The notes: generated from the sequence alone by a model not told the origin. A stretch of DNA of 64,000 nt from Streptomyces sp. NRRL F-4489 (GCF_001509485.1 NZ_LLZI01000068.1:31775-95774), one strand, 5' to 3'. Shown: positions 35,642-44,593, counted from the first letter of the stretch. Numbers and translations are program-made.

Positions 35642-36808
35642 GTGCCTTTGACCGCAGAAACCGCGGAAGCCGAGCTGGAGGCCGCGAACCACGAAGGCGA
35701 TCCGGCCGCGGACGCGCTGGTGTCCGACCTCATCGACAACAGGGAGGTCGATGGCGTCAACGGCCTGTTCCGCACCATCGGCACCCTGAAGCCTCATATG
35801 GCCATGTCCGAGCTGTCCAATCTGCCCGAGCGGCTGGCGCAGTTCCTGCACGACGCCTCCGCGGAGCCGCCGGGCTGGAGCGAGGCCGACGTCAAGGCGG
35901 CGGAAGGGTTCTTCGCGCACCACCACGGCGTGGCCTCCATGCTGCAGGGCACCGTGGGCCTGATCGGCACGTATCTCTCCCCCACCGGCGCCTTCACCCT
36001 GCGCTCGACCGGGCGCCTGGGCGGCGTGGACGGGCCGGGCCGGCGCCTGTCGCAGTCCTCGCGCCTGTTCATCGGCATGGGCGACAAGGACGCCCTGCGC
36101 AACGGCACCCTGGCGGCGACCGTGACCAAGGTGCGCCTGGTCCACGCCTCCGTCCGCCAGCTGCACAAGAAGAGCGGGCAGTGGGACTACGCGAAGTGGG
36201 GCGAACCGGTCTCGCAGAAGTACACCACCGGCGCCATCTGCGTCTTCAGCGTGCAGATCCTCCAGGCGATGAAGAACCTCGGCGTGCACGTCACGGCGGA
36301 CGACGCCCAGGGCTTCGTATCCGCCTGGCACTACGTCAACCACTTCCTCGGCACGCCCGACAAGTGGCTGGTGCCCAAGGACGTCGGCCTGGTCGACCGG
36401 ATGTGGACCCAGGAGCGGGAGCGGGAGTGGCGGCCGAGCGAGGACTGCACCGCCATGACCGCACAGGCCCTGAAGTTCTACAAGGAGCAGATGCTCCCGC
36501 CGGGGTTCTACGAGCCGTTCATCGCCCTGGTCCGCACGGCCCTCACGGATGAATACGCGGATATGGCCGGCATCCCGAAGAGCGCCGTCGACCTGGCCGC
36601 CAAGCCCGCCGCGGCCATGCACAGCATCTTCAGCAGCACCGTCGGCGGACTCGGCGGCGACACCGTGAAGCAGGCGGCCGGGGTCAACCCGTACGACGAG
36701 ATCCTCGGCGTGGCGTCGAAGGCGTTCAACAAGGTCGAGCTCTACGCCCTCACCCACGACAAGGACGACCAGCCCCAGATGCACCAGGAACTCCACGACG
36801 ACCGCTGA
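35642..36808 (+). CDS. MpaB/Lcp-family (DUF2236) oxygenase
   Basis: 388-residue member of the DUF2236 family that includes latex-clearing protein and fungal MpaB. The helical core carries the heme-ligand region [12 protein letters not shown] with His168, and [17 protein letters not shown] (about 219-235) is typical. Lcp enzymes are b-type heme dioxygenases that cleave polyisoprene; this one lacks the Tat signal of secreted Lcp, so a cytoplasmic substrate is more likely. The GTG at 35642 follows AAAAGGAG at ideal spacing. Function beyond the family is unknown. Confidence 0.78.
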   Translation: MPLTAETAEAELEAANHEGDPAADALVSDLIDNREVDGVNGLFRTIGTLKPHMAMSELSNLPERLAQFLHDASAEPPGWSEADVKAAEGFFAHHHGVASMLQGTVGLIGTYLSPTGAFTLRSTGRLGGVDGPGRRLSQSSRLFIGMGDKDALRNGTLAATVTKVRLVHASVRQLHKKSGQWDYAKWGEPVSQKYTTGAICVFSVQILQAMKNLGVHVTADDAQGFVSAWHYVNHFLGTPDKWLVPKDVGLVDRMWTQEREREWRPSEDCTAMTAQALKFYKEQMLPPGFYEPFIALVRTALTDEYADMAGIPKSAVDLAAKPAAAMHSIFSSTVGGLGGDTVKQAAGVNPYDEILGVASKAFNKVELYALTHDKDDQPQMHQELHDDR

Positions 36809-36845
36809 GAACGCCAGCCGACGCCGCCGGTCCCTTGAGCGGTGA

Positions 36846-37121
36846 CTAGCCGTTCTCCCGGCCGGGCAGGGGTGCCCCCTGGAGAAAAGCCCGGTAGGGC
36901 TCGGCGGCGTCGTTCTCCACGGTCGGTGCGTCCGCTCCGTAGCGGGTGTCGCTCCGGTCGCGTTTCGGGCCGGAGATCCAGAAATCCTCGTGGGTCGCGA
37001 CGTCGTGGAAATTCGCGTCGGACAGGCCGAGACCTGTGGCGCGCCGGAGAGTCCGCCCTTGGAAGGAGGCCGATTTCCAGGTCGCGGGTTTTGGAATTCG
37101 CTCCGAAAGGCGGGCGCCCGC
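36846..37121 (-). pseudogene. Coding-like fragment without a start codon
   Basis: A 91-codon open stretch on the minus strand ends at TAG (36846-36848) and is closed upstream by an in-frame TAG at 37122-37124. It has strong third-position GC and protein-like composition, including [19 protein letters not shown] and a final APLPGRENG. It has no ATG and the only GTG is internal, close to the 3' end. It is probably the 3' remnant of a truncated gene, or uses a rare start. I cannot name the family. Confidence 0.45.
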
Positions 37122-37255
37122 CTACGCGTTGGCGTCCGGCTTCCGGTCCCGGGCGGGGAGCGTCGCGGCGTTGCCGGCGAGCGTGCAGGTCTTCCTCGTG
37201 CCGAGCCGTGGGCCCGATCTTGCCGCGGCTCAGCATGCGCAGTTCCCGTCCGACC

Positions 37256-37329
37256 GGTCCGGTCGGTCCGGTCGGTCCGGTCGGTCCGGTCGGTCCGGTC
37301 GGTCCGGTCGGTCCGGTCGGTCCGGTCGG
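37256..37329. repeat. Tandem 9-bp microsatellite, 8.2 copies of GGTCCGGTC
   Basis: 74 bp of perfect tandem 9-mers in the 681-bp gap between the oxygenase and the universal stress protein. The unit is a multiple of three, so every frame stays open: one frame per strand would read as a collagen-like Gly-Pro-x repeat. No gene can be supported here. Apart from this array and the fragment at 36846-37121 the gap appears non-coding. Confidence 0.9.
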
Positions 37330-37489
37330 CGGCGCACCAATGAGGCAGTCCCATGAGCAGATCCCGGTGCCGGTGCCCGTCCGTTCGGCCAGGGGCGCCC
37401 GGTCGGCGGAGACTGGAAGGGCGGTGTGCCACCGGGCGCCGGGGCCTCGGGTCCGGTGGCGGTGCGCGGATCGGGAGCGAGGTGAGGTC

Positions 37490-38356
37490 ATGCAGGACGT
37501 GGTCACCGTGGGCGTCGACGGGACGCCGGAGGCGACGGCCGCGGTGCTCTGGGCGGCGCACGAGGCGGAGCTGCGGCGGGCCCGGCTGCGGCTGCTGCAC
37601 GCCTGGGTGCTGCTGGCGCCGGAACCGGAGCCCGAGGTGCCGCCGGAGGACGACCGGAACTACTGGCCGCACCGGATCGTCGGCGAGGCCCGGGCGGCCG
37701 TCCGGGACCGCCACCCGGCCCTCCCGGTGGACGAGGCCCTGGTCGCCAAGGACCCGCTGGTCGCCCTGGAGGAGGCGGCGGAGCAGTCGTGCCTGCTGGT
37801 CCTGGGCTCGCGCGACCTGGGCGGGGTGGCGCGCTATGTGATGGGCGAGACCGGGCTCCAGGTGGTGGCGCACACCGGGACGCCGACGGTGCTCGTACGG
37901 GCCCGGCAGGGCGCCGCGCGGGCCCCGGACGCCCCGGTGGCGGCGGCGCTGAGCCTGCACGAGCCGTGCCAGGCGCTGCTGTCGTTCGCGTTCGGCAGTG
38001 CGGCCCGGCGCGGGGCGCCGCTGCGGGTGGTGCACGGCCGGCACCTGCCGTCGTACGCGTACAACCGGGGCGGCGGGGTGGAGCCCGTCGCCGCGCGGGA
38101 GGCGGTCGCGGCGGCCCGGGAGGAGCTGGCGGCGGCGCTGCGGCCCTGGCGGGAGAAGTACCCGGAGGTGGTGGTGGACCCCCGGGTGGAGCTGGAGAGC
38201 CCGGCGCGGGCGCTGCTGCGGGACGCCGCGGACGCCGCCCTGCTGGTCGTCGGCCGCCGCCATAAGCTGCGCTTCCCGGCGCCGCGGATCGGTCATGTGG
38301 TCCAGGCGGCGGTGCACCACGCGCCGTGCCCGGTCGCGATCGTGCCGCATGAGTGA
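37490..38356 (+). CDS. Tandem-domain universal stress protein
   Basis: 288 residues with two UspA domains (about residues 1-140 and 150-288). Domain 1 starts [20 protein letters not shown] and its nucleotide-loop region ([20 protein letters not shown]) keeps part of the G-x2-G-x9-G pattern; domain 2 ([12 protein letters not shown]...) is more degenerate. The ATG at 37490 follows GAGGTGAGG. It begins a block with DUF1876 and pncB-like genes whose relatives belong to the M. tuberculosis DosR regulon. Probably a hypoxia or dormancy stress protein. Confidence 0.87.
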   Translation: MQDVVTVGVDGTPEATAAVLWAAHEAELRRARLRLLHAWVLLAPEPEPEVPPEDDRNYWPHRIVGEARAAVRDRHPALPVDEALVAKDPLVALEEAAEQSCLLVLGSRDLGGVARYVMGETGLQVVAHTGTPTVLVRARQGAARAPDAPVAAALSLHEPCQALLSFAFGSAARRGAPLRVVHGRHLPSYAYNRGGGVEPVAAREAVAAAREELAAALRPWREKYPEVVVDPRVELESPARALLRDAADAALLVVGRRHKLRFPAPRIGHVVQAAVHHAPCPVAIVPHE

Positions 38357-38499
38357 GCGTGCCGTAGGCGTCCCTGGTGCACGGGAGTAGGGCCGGCCCC
38401 GGGGGCCGCGCCCCTGCCCCCGTTGGCCACCGGCAGGCGACCCAGGGGCTTTGTCCCACAATGGGTGGGAGGGGTGACCGCTGACCGCGGAGGTGAGCC

Positions 38500-38799
38500 A
38501 TGGGGAAGAGCACCGAGTGGCGGGTCCGGCTGGTTCTGACCGAGGAGGACGGGACGACCCGGGCGCGGGTGGAGCTGGACACCGGGAGCCGGGCGCTCAC
38601 CGGGCGCGGGCGGGCGCGCCGCGATCCCGACGACCCGGACGTCCCGGTGATCGGCGACGAGCTGGCGGCCGGCCGGGCGCTGAAGGACCTCGCCGGGCAG
38701 CTGATCCGGCTGGCCGACCGCGACCTGGCGGGCGCCGGCGTCGCGCCCCCGCCGCGCGAGCGGCCCACGGTCTACGGCTGGGCGAACGAGCCGGCCTGA
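38500..38799 (+). CDS. DUF1876 (Rv1738/Rv2632c-like) protein
   Basis: 99-residue protein of the DUF1876 family, recognisable from WRVRLVLTEEDGTTRARVELDTG, the LTGRGRARRDPDDPDVPVIGDELAAGRAL segment and the closing helix. M. tuberculosis Rv1738 in this family is strongly induced in hypoxia and structurally resembles ribosome hibernation factors, so a role in translational silencing is possible but inferred. The start follows GGAGGTGAG. The nicotinate phosphoribosyltransferase gene begins 37 bp later, probably in the same operon. Confidence 0.88.
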   Translation: MGKSTEWRVRLVLTEEDGTTRARVELDTGSRALTGRGRARRDPDDPDVPVIGDELAAGRALKDLAGQLIRLADRDLAGAGVAPPPRERPTVYGWANEPA

Positions 38800-38836
38800 G
38801 CCGTCCGGAAGAGGGGGCGGCGGGAAGGAGCCGGCG

Positions 38837-40207
38837 ATGCCGGAGGCCACGACGGGGGCGGTGGTCGGGCCGACCACGACCGACCTGTACGAGGTGAGCA
38901 TGGCCCTGGCGTATCTGCGTGAGGGCATGACCCGGCCGGCCACGTTCAGCTGCTTCGTGCGGGATCTGCCGCCCGGCCGCGGGTTCCTGGTCGCCGCGGG
39001 GGTGGAGCCGGTGCTGGACTTCCTCGCCCGTTACCGGCTCGGGCCGGCGGAGATCGAGGTGTTCGCCGAGGCGCTGCGCCGGCCGGCGCGCGAGCTGGCG
39101 CCGCTGCTGGGGCTGCGGTTCACCGGGGAGGTGCGGGCGGTCCCGGAGGGCCGGGTGGTGCTCCCCGGGGAGCCGCTGCTGGAGATCACCGCGCCGCTGC
39201 CGCAGGCGCAACTGGCCGAAACGTTCGTCCTGAACCAGCTCAGCCACCAGACCGCGATCGCCTCCAAGGCCGTGCGCTGCGTCCTGGCGGCGCGCGGGCG
39301 CCCGGTGGTGGACTTCTCGCTGCGGCGCACCCACGGGACGGAGGCCGGCTACCAGGCGGCGCGGCTGACCGCGCTGGCCGGTTTCGCCGGGACCAGCAAC
39401 GTCGCGGCGGCGCACGCCGAGCGGCTGCCCGCGGTCGGCACCATGGCGCACTCCTACGTCGAGGCGTTCGAGGACGAGGAGGCGGCGTTCCTGGCGTTCG
39501 CGCGGGCGCATCCGGGGCCGGTGACGTTCCTGGTGGACACGTACGACACCGATTCCGGGGTGGCGGCCGCGGCCCGGGTGCTGCACACCCTGGGCCGGGC
39601 GGCGGGGTCGGCGATCCGGCTCGACAGCGGGGATCTGGCGGCGCAGGCGTTCCGGGCGCGGGCGATGCTGGACCGGGCCGGGCTGCCCGAGGTGCGGATC
39701 GTCGCCAGCGGCGGGCTGGACGAGTTCGCGGTGGACGACCTGGTGCGGTCCGGGGCGCCGGTCGATGTGTTCGCGGTGGGGACCCGGGTCGGGGTGAGCG
39801 CCGACGCGCCGTATCTGGACTCGGCGTACAAGCTGGTCGCGTACGACGGGCGGCCGGTGATGAAGCTGTCGGCGGCGAAGGTGTCCGCACCCGGCCGGAA
39901 GCAGGTGTTCCGGGGGCCGGGGTGCCGCGATGTGATCGGGCTGGCGGAGGAGGCGGCGCCGGCCGGCACCGTGCCGCTGCTGGAGACGCTGATGCGGGAC
40001 GGGGTGCGCTGCGCGCCGCGGGCCCCGTTGGCGGACGCCCGGGCCCGGCTGGCTGCGGACCTCGCGGAGCTGCCGGCGGCGGCCCGCGCCCTGCGGTCGC
40101 CGGTCCCGGTCCGGCCGTCGGTCTCACCGCGGCTGGCCGCCCTCACGGCACGGGTGCGGCGCCGGATCGAACGGGCGGTGCTGGCGCCGTACGGGCATCC
40201 TGCGTGA
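38837..40207 (+). CDS. pncB: Nicotinate phosphoribosyltransferase
   Basis: 456-residue NAPRTase, the entry enzyme of the Preiss-Handler NAD salvage pathway (nicotinate + PRPP + ATP to nicotinate mononucleotide). Typical motifs are TTTDLYEVSMALAYL at the N-terminus, SLRRTHGTEAGYQAARL (about residues 156-172), IRLDSGDLAAQAFRAR and VGTRVGVSADAPYLDSAYKLV. Its coupling to DUF1876 and stress-protein genes parallels M. tuberculosis pncB2 (Rv0573c), a DosR-regulon gene, so this is likely a stress-specific copy. Confidence 0.92.
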   Translation: MPEATTGAVVGPTTTDLYEVSMALAYLREGMTRPATFSCFVRDLPPGRGFLVAAGVEPVLDFLARYRLGPAEIEVFAEALRRPARELAPLLGLRFTGEVRAVPEGRVVLPGEPLLEITAPLPQAQLAETFVLNQLSHQTAIASKAVRCVLAARGRPVVDFSLRRTHGTEAGYQAARLTALAGFAGTSNVAAAHAERLPAVGTMAHSYVEAFEDEEAAFLAFARAHPGPVTFLVDTYDTDSGVAAAARVLHTLGRAAGSAIRLDSGDLAAQAFRARAMLDRAGLPEVRIVASGGLDEFAVDDLVRSGAPVDVFAVGTRVGVSADAPYLDSAYKLVAYDGRPVMKLSAAKVSAPGRKQVFRGPGCRDVIGLAEEAAPAGTVPLLETLMRDGVRCAPRAPLADARARLAADLAELPAAARALRSPVPVRPSVSPRLAALTARVRRRIERAVLAPYGHPA

Positions 40208-40219
40208 GCGCGCGGCACG

Positions 40220-40250
40220 GGCGTCCGGCCGGAGCGCGAGGCCGGACGCC
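40220..40250. terminator. Bidirectional hairpin terminator
   Basis: Perfect 11-bp stem (GGCGTCCGGCC/GGCCGGACGCC) with a nine-base loop between the convergent pncB and universal stress protein genes. It can serve both strands. Confidence 0.7.
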
Positions 40251-40286
40251 GGGGCCGCACGTCCGACGACCGCCCCTCGCCCCGGC

Positions 40287-41165
40287 TCACCCCAGCTGCT
40301 CACCCCGCGGCACCACCGCCACCGGGCACGCCGCGTGGTGCAGCGCCGCGTGCCCCGTCCGGCCCAGCTGGAGCCCGAAGTGGGTATGGCGCCGGCGGGC
40401 GCCGAGGACCAGGAGGTCGGCGGCGGCCGAGCGGCGGACCAGTACCCGGTGCGGCGGGCCCGCCACCGTGGTGCGGCGGACGTGGACCGCGGGGTGCGCC
40501 GCGGCCTCCTCCGCCACCGCCGCGTCGATCAGCTCGGACGCCTGCTGCTCGTAGTGGTGCGGGGGGCCGGCGACCCGTTCGGCGCGGTCGGCGGGCCCGT
40601 ATCCGGGGGCGTGCCAGGCGCGTACGGCGTCCAGGACGCAGCCGCGGGCCTCCGCCTCCCGGAAGGCGAAGCGGACCGCGGCGGCCCCCTTGGCGGGGTC
40701 CCCGACGCCGAGCAGGACCCGGCCGTGGGTGCCCTCCAGGCCGGCCCGGTCGCCGCGGACCACCACCACCGGGTGGTGCGCGCGGGCCGCCACCGACAGG
40801 CTCACCGAGCCCAGCAGCAGATCGGCGAACTCCCCGTGGCCCTTGGAGCCGAGCACCACCGCCGTGGCATAGGGGGCCTCCCGCAGCAGCGCGTCCACTG
40901 GGTCGTCGGCCAGGACCTGGACGGTGACCTCCACCTCGGGGTTGCGGCGGGCGGCCCGTTCGGCGGCGGTCGCCACGATCCCGTCGGCGATGACCTGCTC
41001 GGCGTCGGCCGGCCCCTCGGGAGCCACGCCCTCGTAGCGCTCCCAACGGGACGCGTGGACCACCCGCAGGGGCAGCCCGTGGCGCGCCGCCGCGTCCACC
41101 GCCCAGTCCAGGGCGCGCAGGGCGGCGTCCGTTCCGTCCACGCCTACGACCAGGGGGAGTTCCAT
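40287..41165 (-). CDS. Tandem-domain universal stress protein, ATP-binding type
   Basis: 292 residues, two UspA domains. Domain 1 (about residues 1-140) has the full ATP-binding pattern G-x2-G-x9-G-S/T in VLGSKGHGEFADLLLGSVSL, so it should bind ATP. Domain 2 (about 150-292) has a degenerate loop. The ATG at 41165 is divergent from the HAD/GH65 operon across a 246-bp gap holding a mirrored ATGGAAGGAC motif. Likely coregulated with the neighbouring stress genes. Confidence 0.88.
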   Translation of the reverse strand: MELPLVVGVDGTDAALRALDWAVDAAARHGLPLRVVHASRWERYEGVAPEGPADAEQVIADGIVATAAERAARRNPEVEVTVQVLADDPVDALLREAPYATAVVLGSKGHGEFADLLLGSVSLSVAARAHHPVVVVRGDRAGLEGTHGRVLLGVGDPAKGAAAVRFAFREAEARGCVLDAVRAWHAPGYGPADRAERVAGPPHHYEQQASELIDAAVAEEAAAHPAVHVRRTTVAGPPHRVLVRRSAAADLLVLGARRRHTHFGLQLGRTGHAALHHAACPVAVVPRGEQLG

Positions 41166-41205
41166 GGTCCCCACCGCCTTCCGCCGCCGTGCCGCGGCCG
41201 TACCG

Positions 41206-41361
41206 GTCCTTCCATCGTGGGCCCCGGCACCGGGCGCGCGCCAGGGGCGGACGCACCCGGTACCGGGCGCGCGCCCAGGCCGCCCGGCTTCCACCCGCCC
41301 GGCGCGCCCGCCCGGTGGCAGGAGCGGCCCCCGTCCGGATGTCGTGGTGCCATGGAAGGAC
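41206..41361. promoter_or_regulatory. Mirrored ATGGAAGGAC elements in a divergent promoter
   Basis: The 10-mer occurs once on the minus strand (41206-41215) and once on the plus strand (41352-41361), each about 40-50 bp upstream of the gene it faces. A similar TGGAAGG lies about 70 bp upstream of the other universal stress protein. GGAC-GA-GTCC follows the plus copy. It may be a shared promoter or activator site; the cognate factor is unknown. Confidence 0.4.
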
Positions 41362-41411
41362 GAGTCCGCTGGAGGACTGGAGGAGCCGATCTGCCGAAGG
41401 GATATCCGGTC

Positions 41412-42176
41412 ATGTCCGCCGCATCGCCGCCGGCCGCGGGTCCGTGCCGGGTGCGGGCCGTGGTCTTCGACACCGACGGTGTGCTCATCGACTCCGCGGG
41501 GCTGCACGCGGCCGCCTGGCAGGAGGCGTTCGACGCGTGTCTGGCGGCGGTGGGCGGGCAGCGGCCGTTCGACCCGGTGGACGACTACCTGCGGTTCGTC
41601 GACGGCCGGTCCCGGATGGACGGCGCGGCCGCGTTCCTGGCCTCCCGGGGGCTGCGGCTGCCACCGGGCGGGCCGGGTGACCCGCCGGGTACCGGGACGG
41701 TCGCGGCGGTCGCGGCCCGTAAGGACGAGGCGTTCACCGCGCGGCTCCGGGAGCGCGGCGCGCCGGCCTGGCCGGGCAGTGTGCGGCTGCTGCGGGCGCT
41801 GGGCGCGGCGGGTGTGCGGTGCGCGGCGGTCTCCGCGTCCCGGCACGCCACCGAGCTGCTGTCGGGGGCGGGGCTGCTGCCGCTCCTGGAGGTGGTGGTG
41901 GACGGGAAGGAGGCGGCGCGGCTGGGGCTGCCGGGCAAACCGGATCCGGCGCTCTTCACGGAGGCGGCGCGGCGGCTGGGCGTCCCGCCGCGGGACGCCG
42001 CGGTGGTGGAGGACGCGGCGGCCGGGGTGGAGGCGGGCCGCCGCGGCGGCTTCGGGCTGGTCGTCGGCGTGGCCCGGGGCGGCGGCCCGGAGCACGCCGC
42101 CGAACTCCGCCGCCGGGGCGCCGATGTGGTGGTCGGCGATCCCGGCGACCTGCCGGCGCCCGGGGCGGCCCGATGA
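41412..42176 (+). CDS. HAD hydrolase, beta-phosphoglucomutase-like
   Basis: 254-residue HAD-superfamily protein with all four motifs: VVFDTDGVLIDS (nucleophile Asp), CAAVSASRH, GKPDPALF (Lys) and VVEDAAAGVEAG. The DxDG(V)L nucleophile motif and its coupling to GH65 fit beta-phosphoglucomutase, which turns beta-glucose-1-phosphate into glucose-6-phosphate. It overlaps the GH65 gene by four bases. The pair mirrors M. tuberculosis Rv3400/Rv3401 and the two domains fused in Rv2006 (otsB1). Confidence 0.87.
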   Translation: MSAASPPAAGPCRVRAVVFDTDGVLIDSAGLHAAAWQEAFDACLAAVGGQRPFDPVDDYLRFVDGRSRMDGAAAFLASRGLRLPPGGPGDPPGTGTVAAVAARKDEAFTARLRERGAPAWPGSVRLLRALGAAGVRCAAVSASRHATELLSGAGLLPLLEVVVDGKEAARLGLPGKPDPALFTEAARRLGVPPRDAAVVEDAAAGVEAGRRGGFGLVVGVARGGGPEHAAELRRRGADVVVGDPGDLPAPGAAR

Positions 42177-44578
42177 CGGCGCGCGCCTGGACCTGGACGT
42201 ACGAGGGGTACGACCCGGAGGCCGAGCGGCTGCGGGAGGCGCTGTGCACACTCGGCAACGGCCGTTTCGCCACCCGCGGCGCCGCCCCGGAGACCCGCTG
42301 CGGCCCTGCGCACTATCCGGGCACGTACGCGGCCGGTGTCTACAACCGGCTGACCTCGACCGTCGCCGGCCGCCCGGTGGAGAACGAGGACCTGGTCAAC
42401 CTCCCCGACTGGCTGCCGCTGCGCTACCGCATCCGCCCGGCTGGCGACCCCGCGCCCGGCCCGTGGCTGTTCCCCGACCACCCGCAGCTGACCGGCCACC
42501 GCCGGACCCTGGACCTGCGGCGCGCCACGCTGACCCGCTGGTCGTCCTACGAGGACGGCGCCGGGCGGCGGCTGACGGTGACCGAGCGGCGGCTGGTGCA
42601 CATGGCGGAGCCGGACCTGGCCGTCCAGCGCACGGTGTTCACGGCCGAGGGCTGGTCCGGCGAGGTGGAGGTGGCGGCCGGCCTGGACGGCGACGTGCGC
42701 AACAGCGGCGTGGCCCGCTACCGGGAGCTGGACGGCGCCCACCTCACCGGGTGGGAGACCGGCTCCGGGGACGACGGGGTGATCTGGCTGCGCTGCCGCA
42801 CCCGCACCTCCGGCACCGGTATCGCGCTGGCCGCCCGGACCCGTACCGCACCGCGCGGCGGGACCGCCCGCACCGACCTCACCGGGCGCCGGGCCTGGCG
42901 GGTGCTGACCGTCCCGCTCGCCCCCGGGGCCCCGGCGACCGTCGACAAGACGGTGGCGCTGCACACCTCCCTGGACCGGGCCCGCGCCGAGCCGCTGACC
43001 GCCGCCCTGGAGGCGGTCCGGCGGGCCCCGGCGGTGCCCCGGCTGCTGGCCTCGCACCACCGGGCCTGGCAGCACCTGTGGGGGCAGGTGCGGCTGGACG
43101 TCCCCGGGGACGCCGGGCGGATCCTGCGGCTGCACCTGTTCCACCTGCTGCAGACCGTCTCCCCGCACACCGCGCGGCTGGACGTCGGGGTGCCGGCCCG
43201 GGGGCTGCACGGCGAGGCGTACCGGGGGCACGTCTTCTGGGACGAGCTGTTCGTGCTGCCGTTTCTGAACCTGCACTTCCCGGAGGTGTCCCGGGCGCTG
43301 CTGTCGTACCGCCACCGGCGGCTGCCGGCCGCCCGGGAGGCCGCCCGCGAGGCCGGCCGGGCGGGGGCGATGTATCCGTGGCAGAGCGGCAGCGACGGGC
43401 GCGAGGAGACCCAGCGGGTGCACCTCAACCCGCGCTCGGGCCGCTGGGTGCCGGACCACTCCCGGCTCCAGCACCACGTCGGTTCGGCGATCGCGTACAA
43501 CGTCTGGCAGTACTGGCAGGCCAGCGGCGACACCGGCTTCCTGCACACCAAGGGCGCGGAGATGCTGCTGGAGATCGCCCGCTTCTGGGCGTCGTCGGCC
43601 AACTGGGACCCGGCGCTGGCCCGCTACCGCATCCGCGGGGTGGTCGGCCCGGACGAGTACCACGACGCCTATCCGGGCGCCGGGCGGCCCGGCCTGGATG
43701 ACAACGCCTACACCAACGTCACCGCCGCCTGGGCGCTGAGCCGGGCGCTGGAGCTGTGCCGGACGCTCCCGGAGGCCCGCCGCCGGCCGCTCTTCGAACG
43801 GCTGGACCTCTCGCACGACGAGCGCCAGTACTGGGACGACGTGGCGCACCGCCTGCACGTGCCCTACCACCGCGGGCTGATCAGCCAGTTCGCGGGCTAC
43901 GGGGAGCTGGCCGAGCTGGACTGGGCCGGCTACCGCGCCCGTTACGGCGACATCCGGCGGCTGGACCGGATCCTGGAGTCCGAGGGCGACACCGTCAACC
44001 GCTACCAGGCGTCCAAACAGGCCGATGTGCTGATGCTCGGCTACCTCTTCTCGCCGTCCGAACTCGCCGGTGTCTTCGGGCAGTTGGGCTACCGGCTCGA
44101 TGACGACGTATGGCGGGCGACGGTCGACCACTACCTGCGCCGCACCTGCCACGGTTCGACGCTGAGCGCCGTCGTGCACGCCTGGGTGCTGGCCCGGGTG
44201 CGGCGCGACGACGCCTGGACGTACGGCGAGGAGGCGCTCACCGGGGACATCGCGGACGTCCAAGGGGGCACCACGGCGGAGGGCATCCACCTGGGCGCGA
44301 TGGCCGGCACGCTGGATTTCGTCCAGCGGGGGATGACCGGGCTGGAGACCCGGGACCGCGTGCTGTGGCTGGATCCGGCGCCGATCCCCCAGCTGTCGAA
44401 GTTCGGGGTGCGGTTCCGCTACCGCCGGCACCGGGGCATCGAACTGCGCATCCGGGCCGACCGGGTGCGGCTCACCGTCCCGGATTCCGAACACGCCGCG
44501 GTGCGCGCCCGGTTGCGCGGCCGGCCGTTCACCGTGGCACCGGGGACGGCGCGGGAGCTGGAGCTGCCGGAGGTGTGA
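42173..44578 (+). CDS. Glycoside hydrolase family 65 protein (disaccharide phosphorylase-like)
   Basis: 801-residue GH65 enzyme with an N-terminal beta-sandwich (about 1-265), an (alpha/alpha)6 catalytic barrel (about 310-690) and a C-terminal beta domain. The general-acid Glu lies in VVGPDEYHDAYPG, and HVFWDELFVLP and ASKQADVLMLGYLF match the family. GH65 members phosphorolyse trehalose, maltose, kojibiose or similar sugars to beta-glucose-1-phosphate, which the coupled HAD enzyme would convert. The exact sugar is not predictable; trehalose or maltose is the simplest guess. Confidence 0.9.
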   Translation: MTARAWTWTYEGYDPEAERLREALCTLGNGRFATRGAAPETRCGPAHYPGTYAAGVYNRLTSTVAGRPVENEDLVNLPDWLPLRYRIRPAGDPAPGPWLFPDHPQLTGHRRTLDLRRATLTRWSSYEDGAGRRLTVTERRLVHMAEPDLAVQRTVFTAEGWSGEVEVAAGLDGDVRNSGVARYRELDGAHLTGWETGSGDDGVIWLRCRTRTSGTGIALAARTRTAPRGGTARTDLTGRRAWRVLTVPLAPGAPATVDKTVALHTSLDRARAEPLTAALEAVRRAPAVPRLLASHHRAWQHLWGQVRLDVPGDAGRILRLHLFHLLQTVSPHTARLDVGVPARGLHGEAYRGHVFWDELFVLPFLNLHFPEVSRALLSYRHRRLPAAREAAREAGRAGAMYPWQSGSDGREETQRVHLNPRSGRWVPDHSRLQHHVGSAIAYNVWQYWQASGDTGFLHTKGAEMLLEIARFWASSANWDPALARYRIRGVVGPDEYHDAYPGAGRPGLDDNAYTNVTAAWALSRALELCRTLPEARRRPLFERLDLSHDERQYWDDVAHRLHVPYHRGLISQFAGYGELAELDWAGYRARYGDIRRLDRILESEGDTVNRYQASKQADVLMLGYLFSPSELAGVFGQLGYRLDDDVWRATVDHYLRRTCHGSTLSAVVHAWVLARVRRDDAWTYGEEALTGDIADVQGGTTAEGIHLGAMAGTLDFVQRGMTGLETRDRVLWLDPAPIPQLSKFGVRFRYRRHRGIELRIRADRVRLTVPDSEHAAVRARLRGRPFTVAPGTARELELPEV

Positions 44579-44593
44579 GGGGGGCTCGTGCGC

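Noticed and set aside
37256..37329. CRISPR array
   Set aside because: Nine-base units with no spacers and no cas genes; it is a simple microsatellite.
37090..37489. Collagen-like Gly-Pro-Val protein leading into the universal stress protein
   Set aside because: The frame is open only because of the 9-bp array; the USP has its own ribosome-binding site and ATG at 37490.
38440..38480. DosR box candidate GGGGCTTTGTCCC upstream of DUF1876
   Set aside because: One base shorter than the DosR consensus spacing and only partly symmetric; not strong enough to list as an operator without a motif scan.
40335..41400. Long plus-strand open frame across the universal stress protein gene and the divergent gap
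   Set aside because: It is the antisense shadow of the USP gene (GC-rich DNA keeps several frames open); the true HAD start is the ATG at 41412 in a coupled operon.
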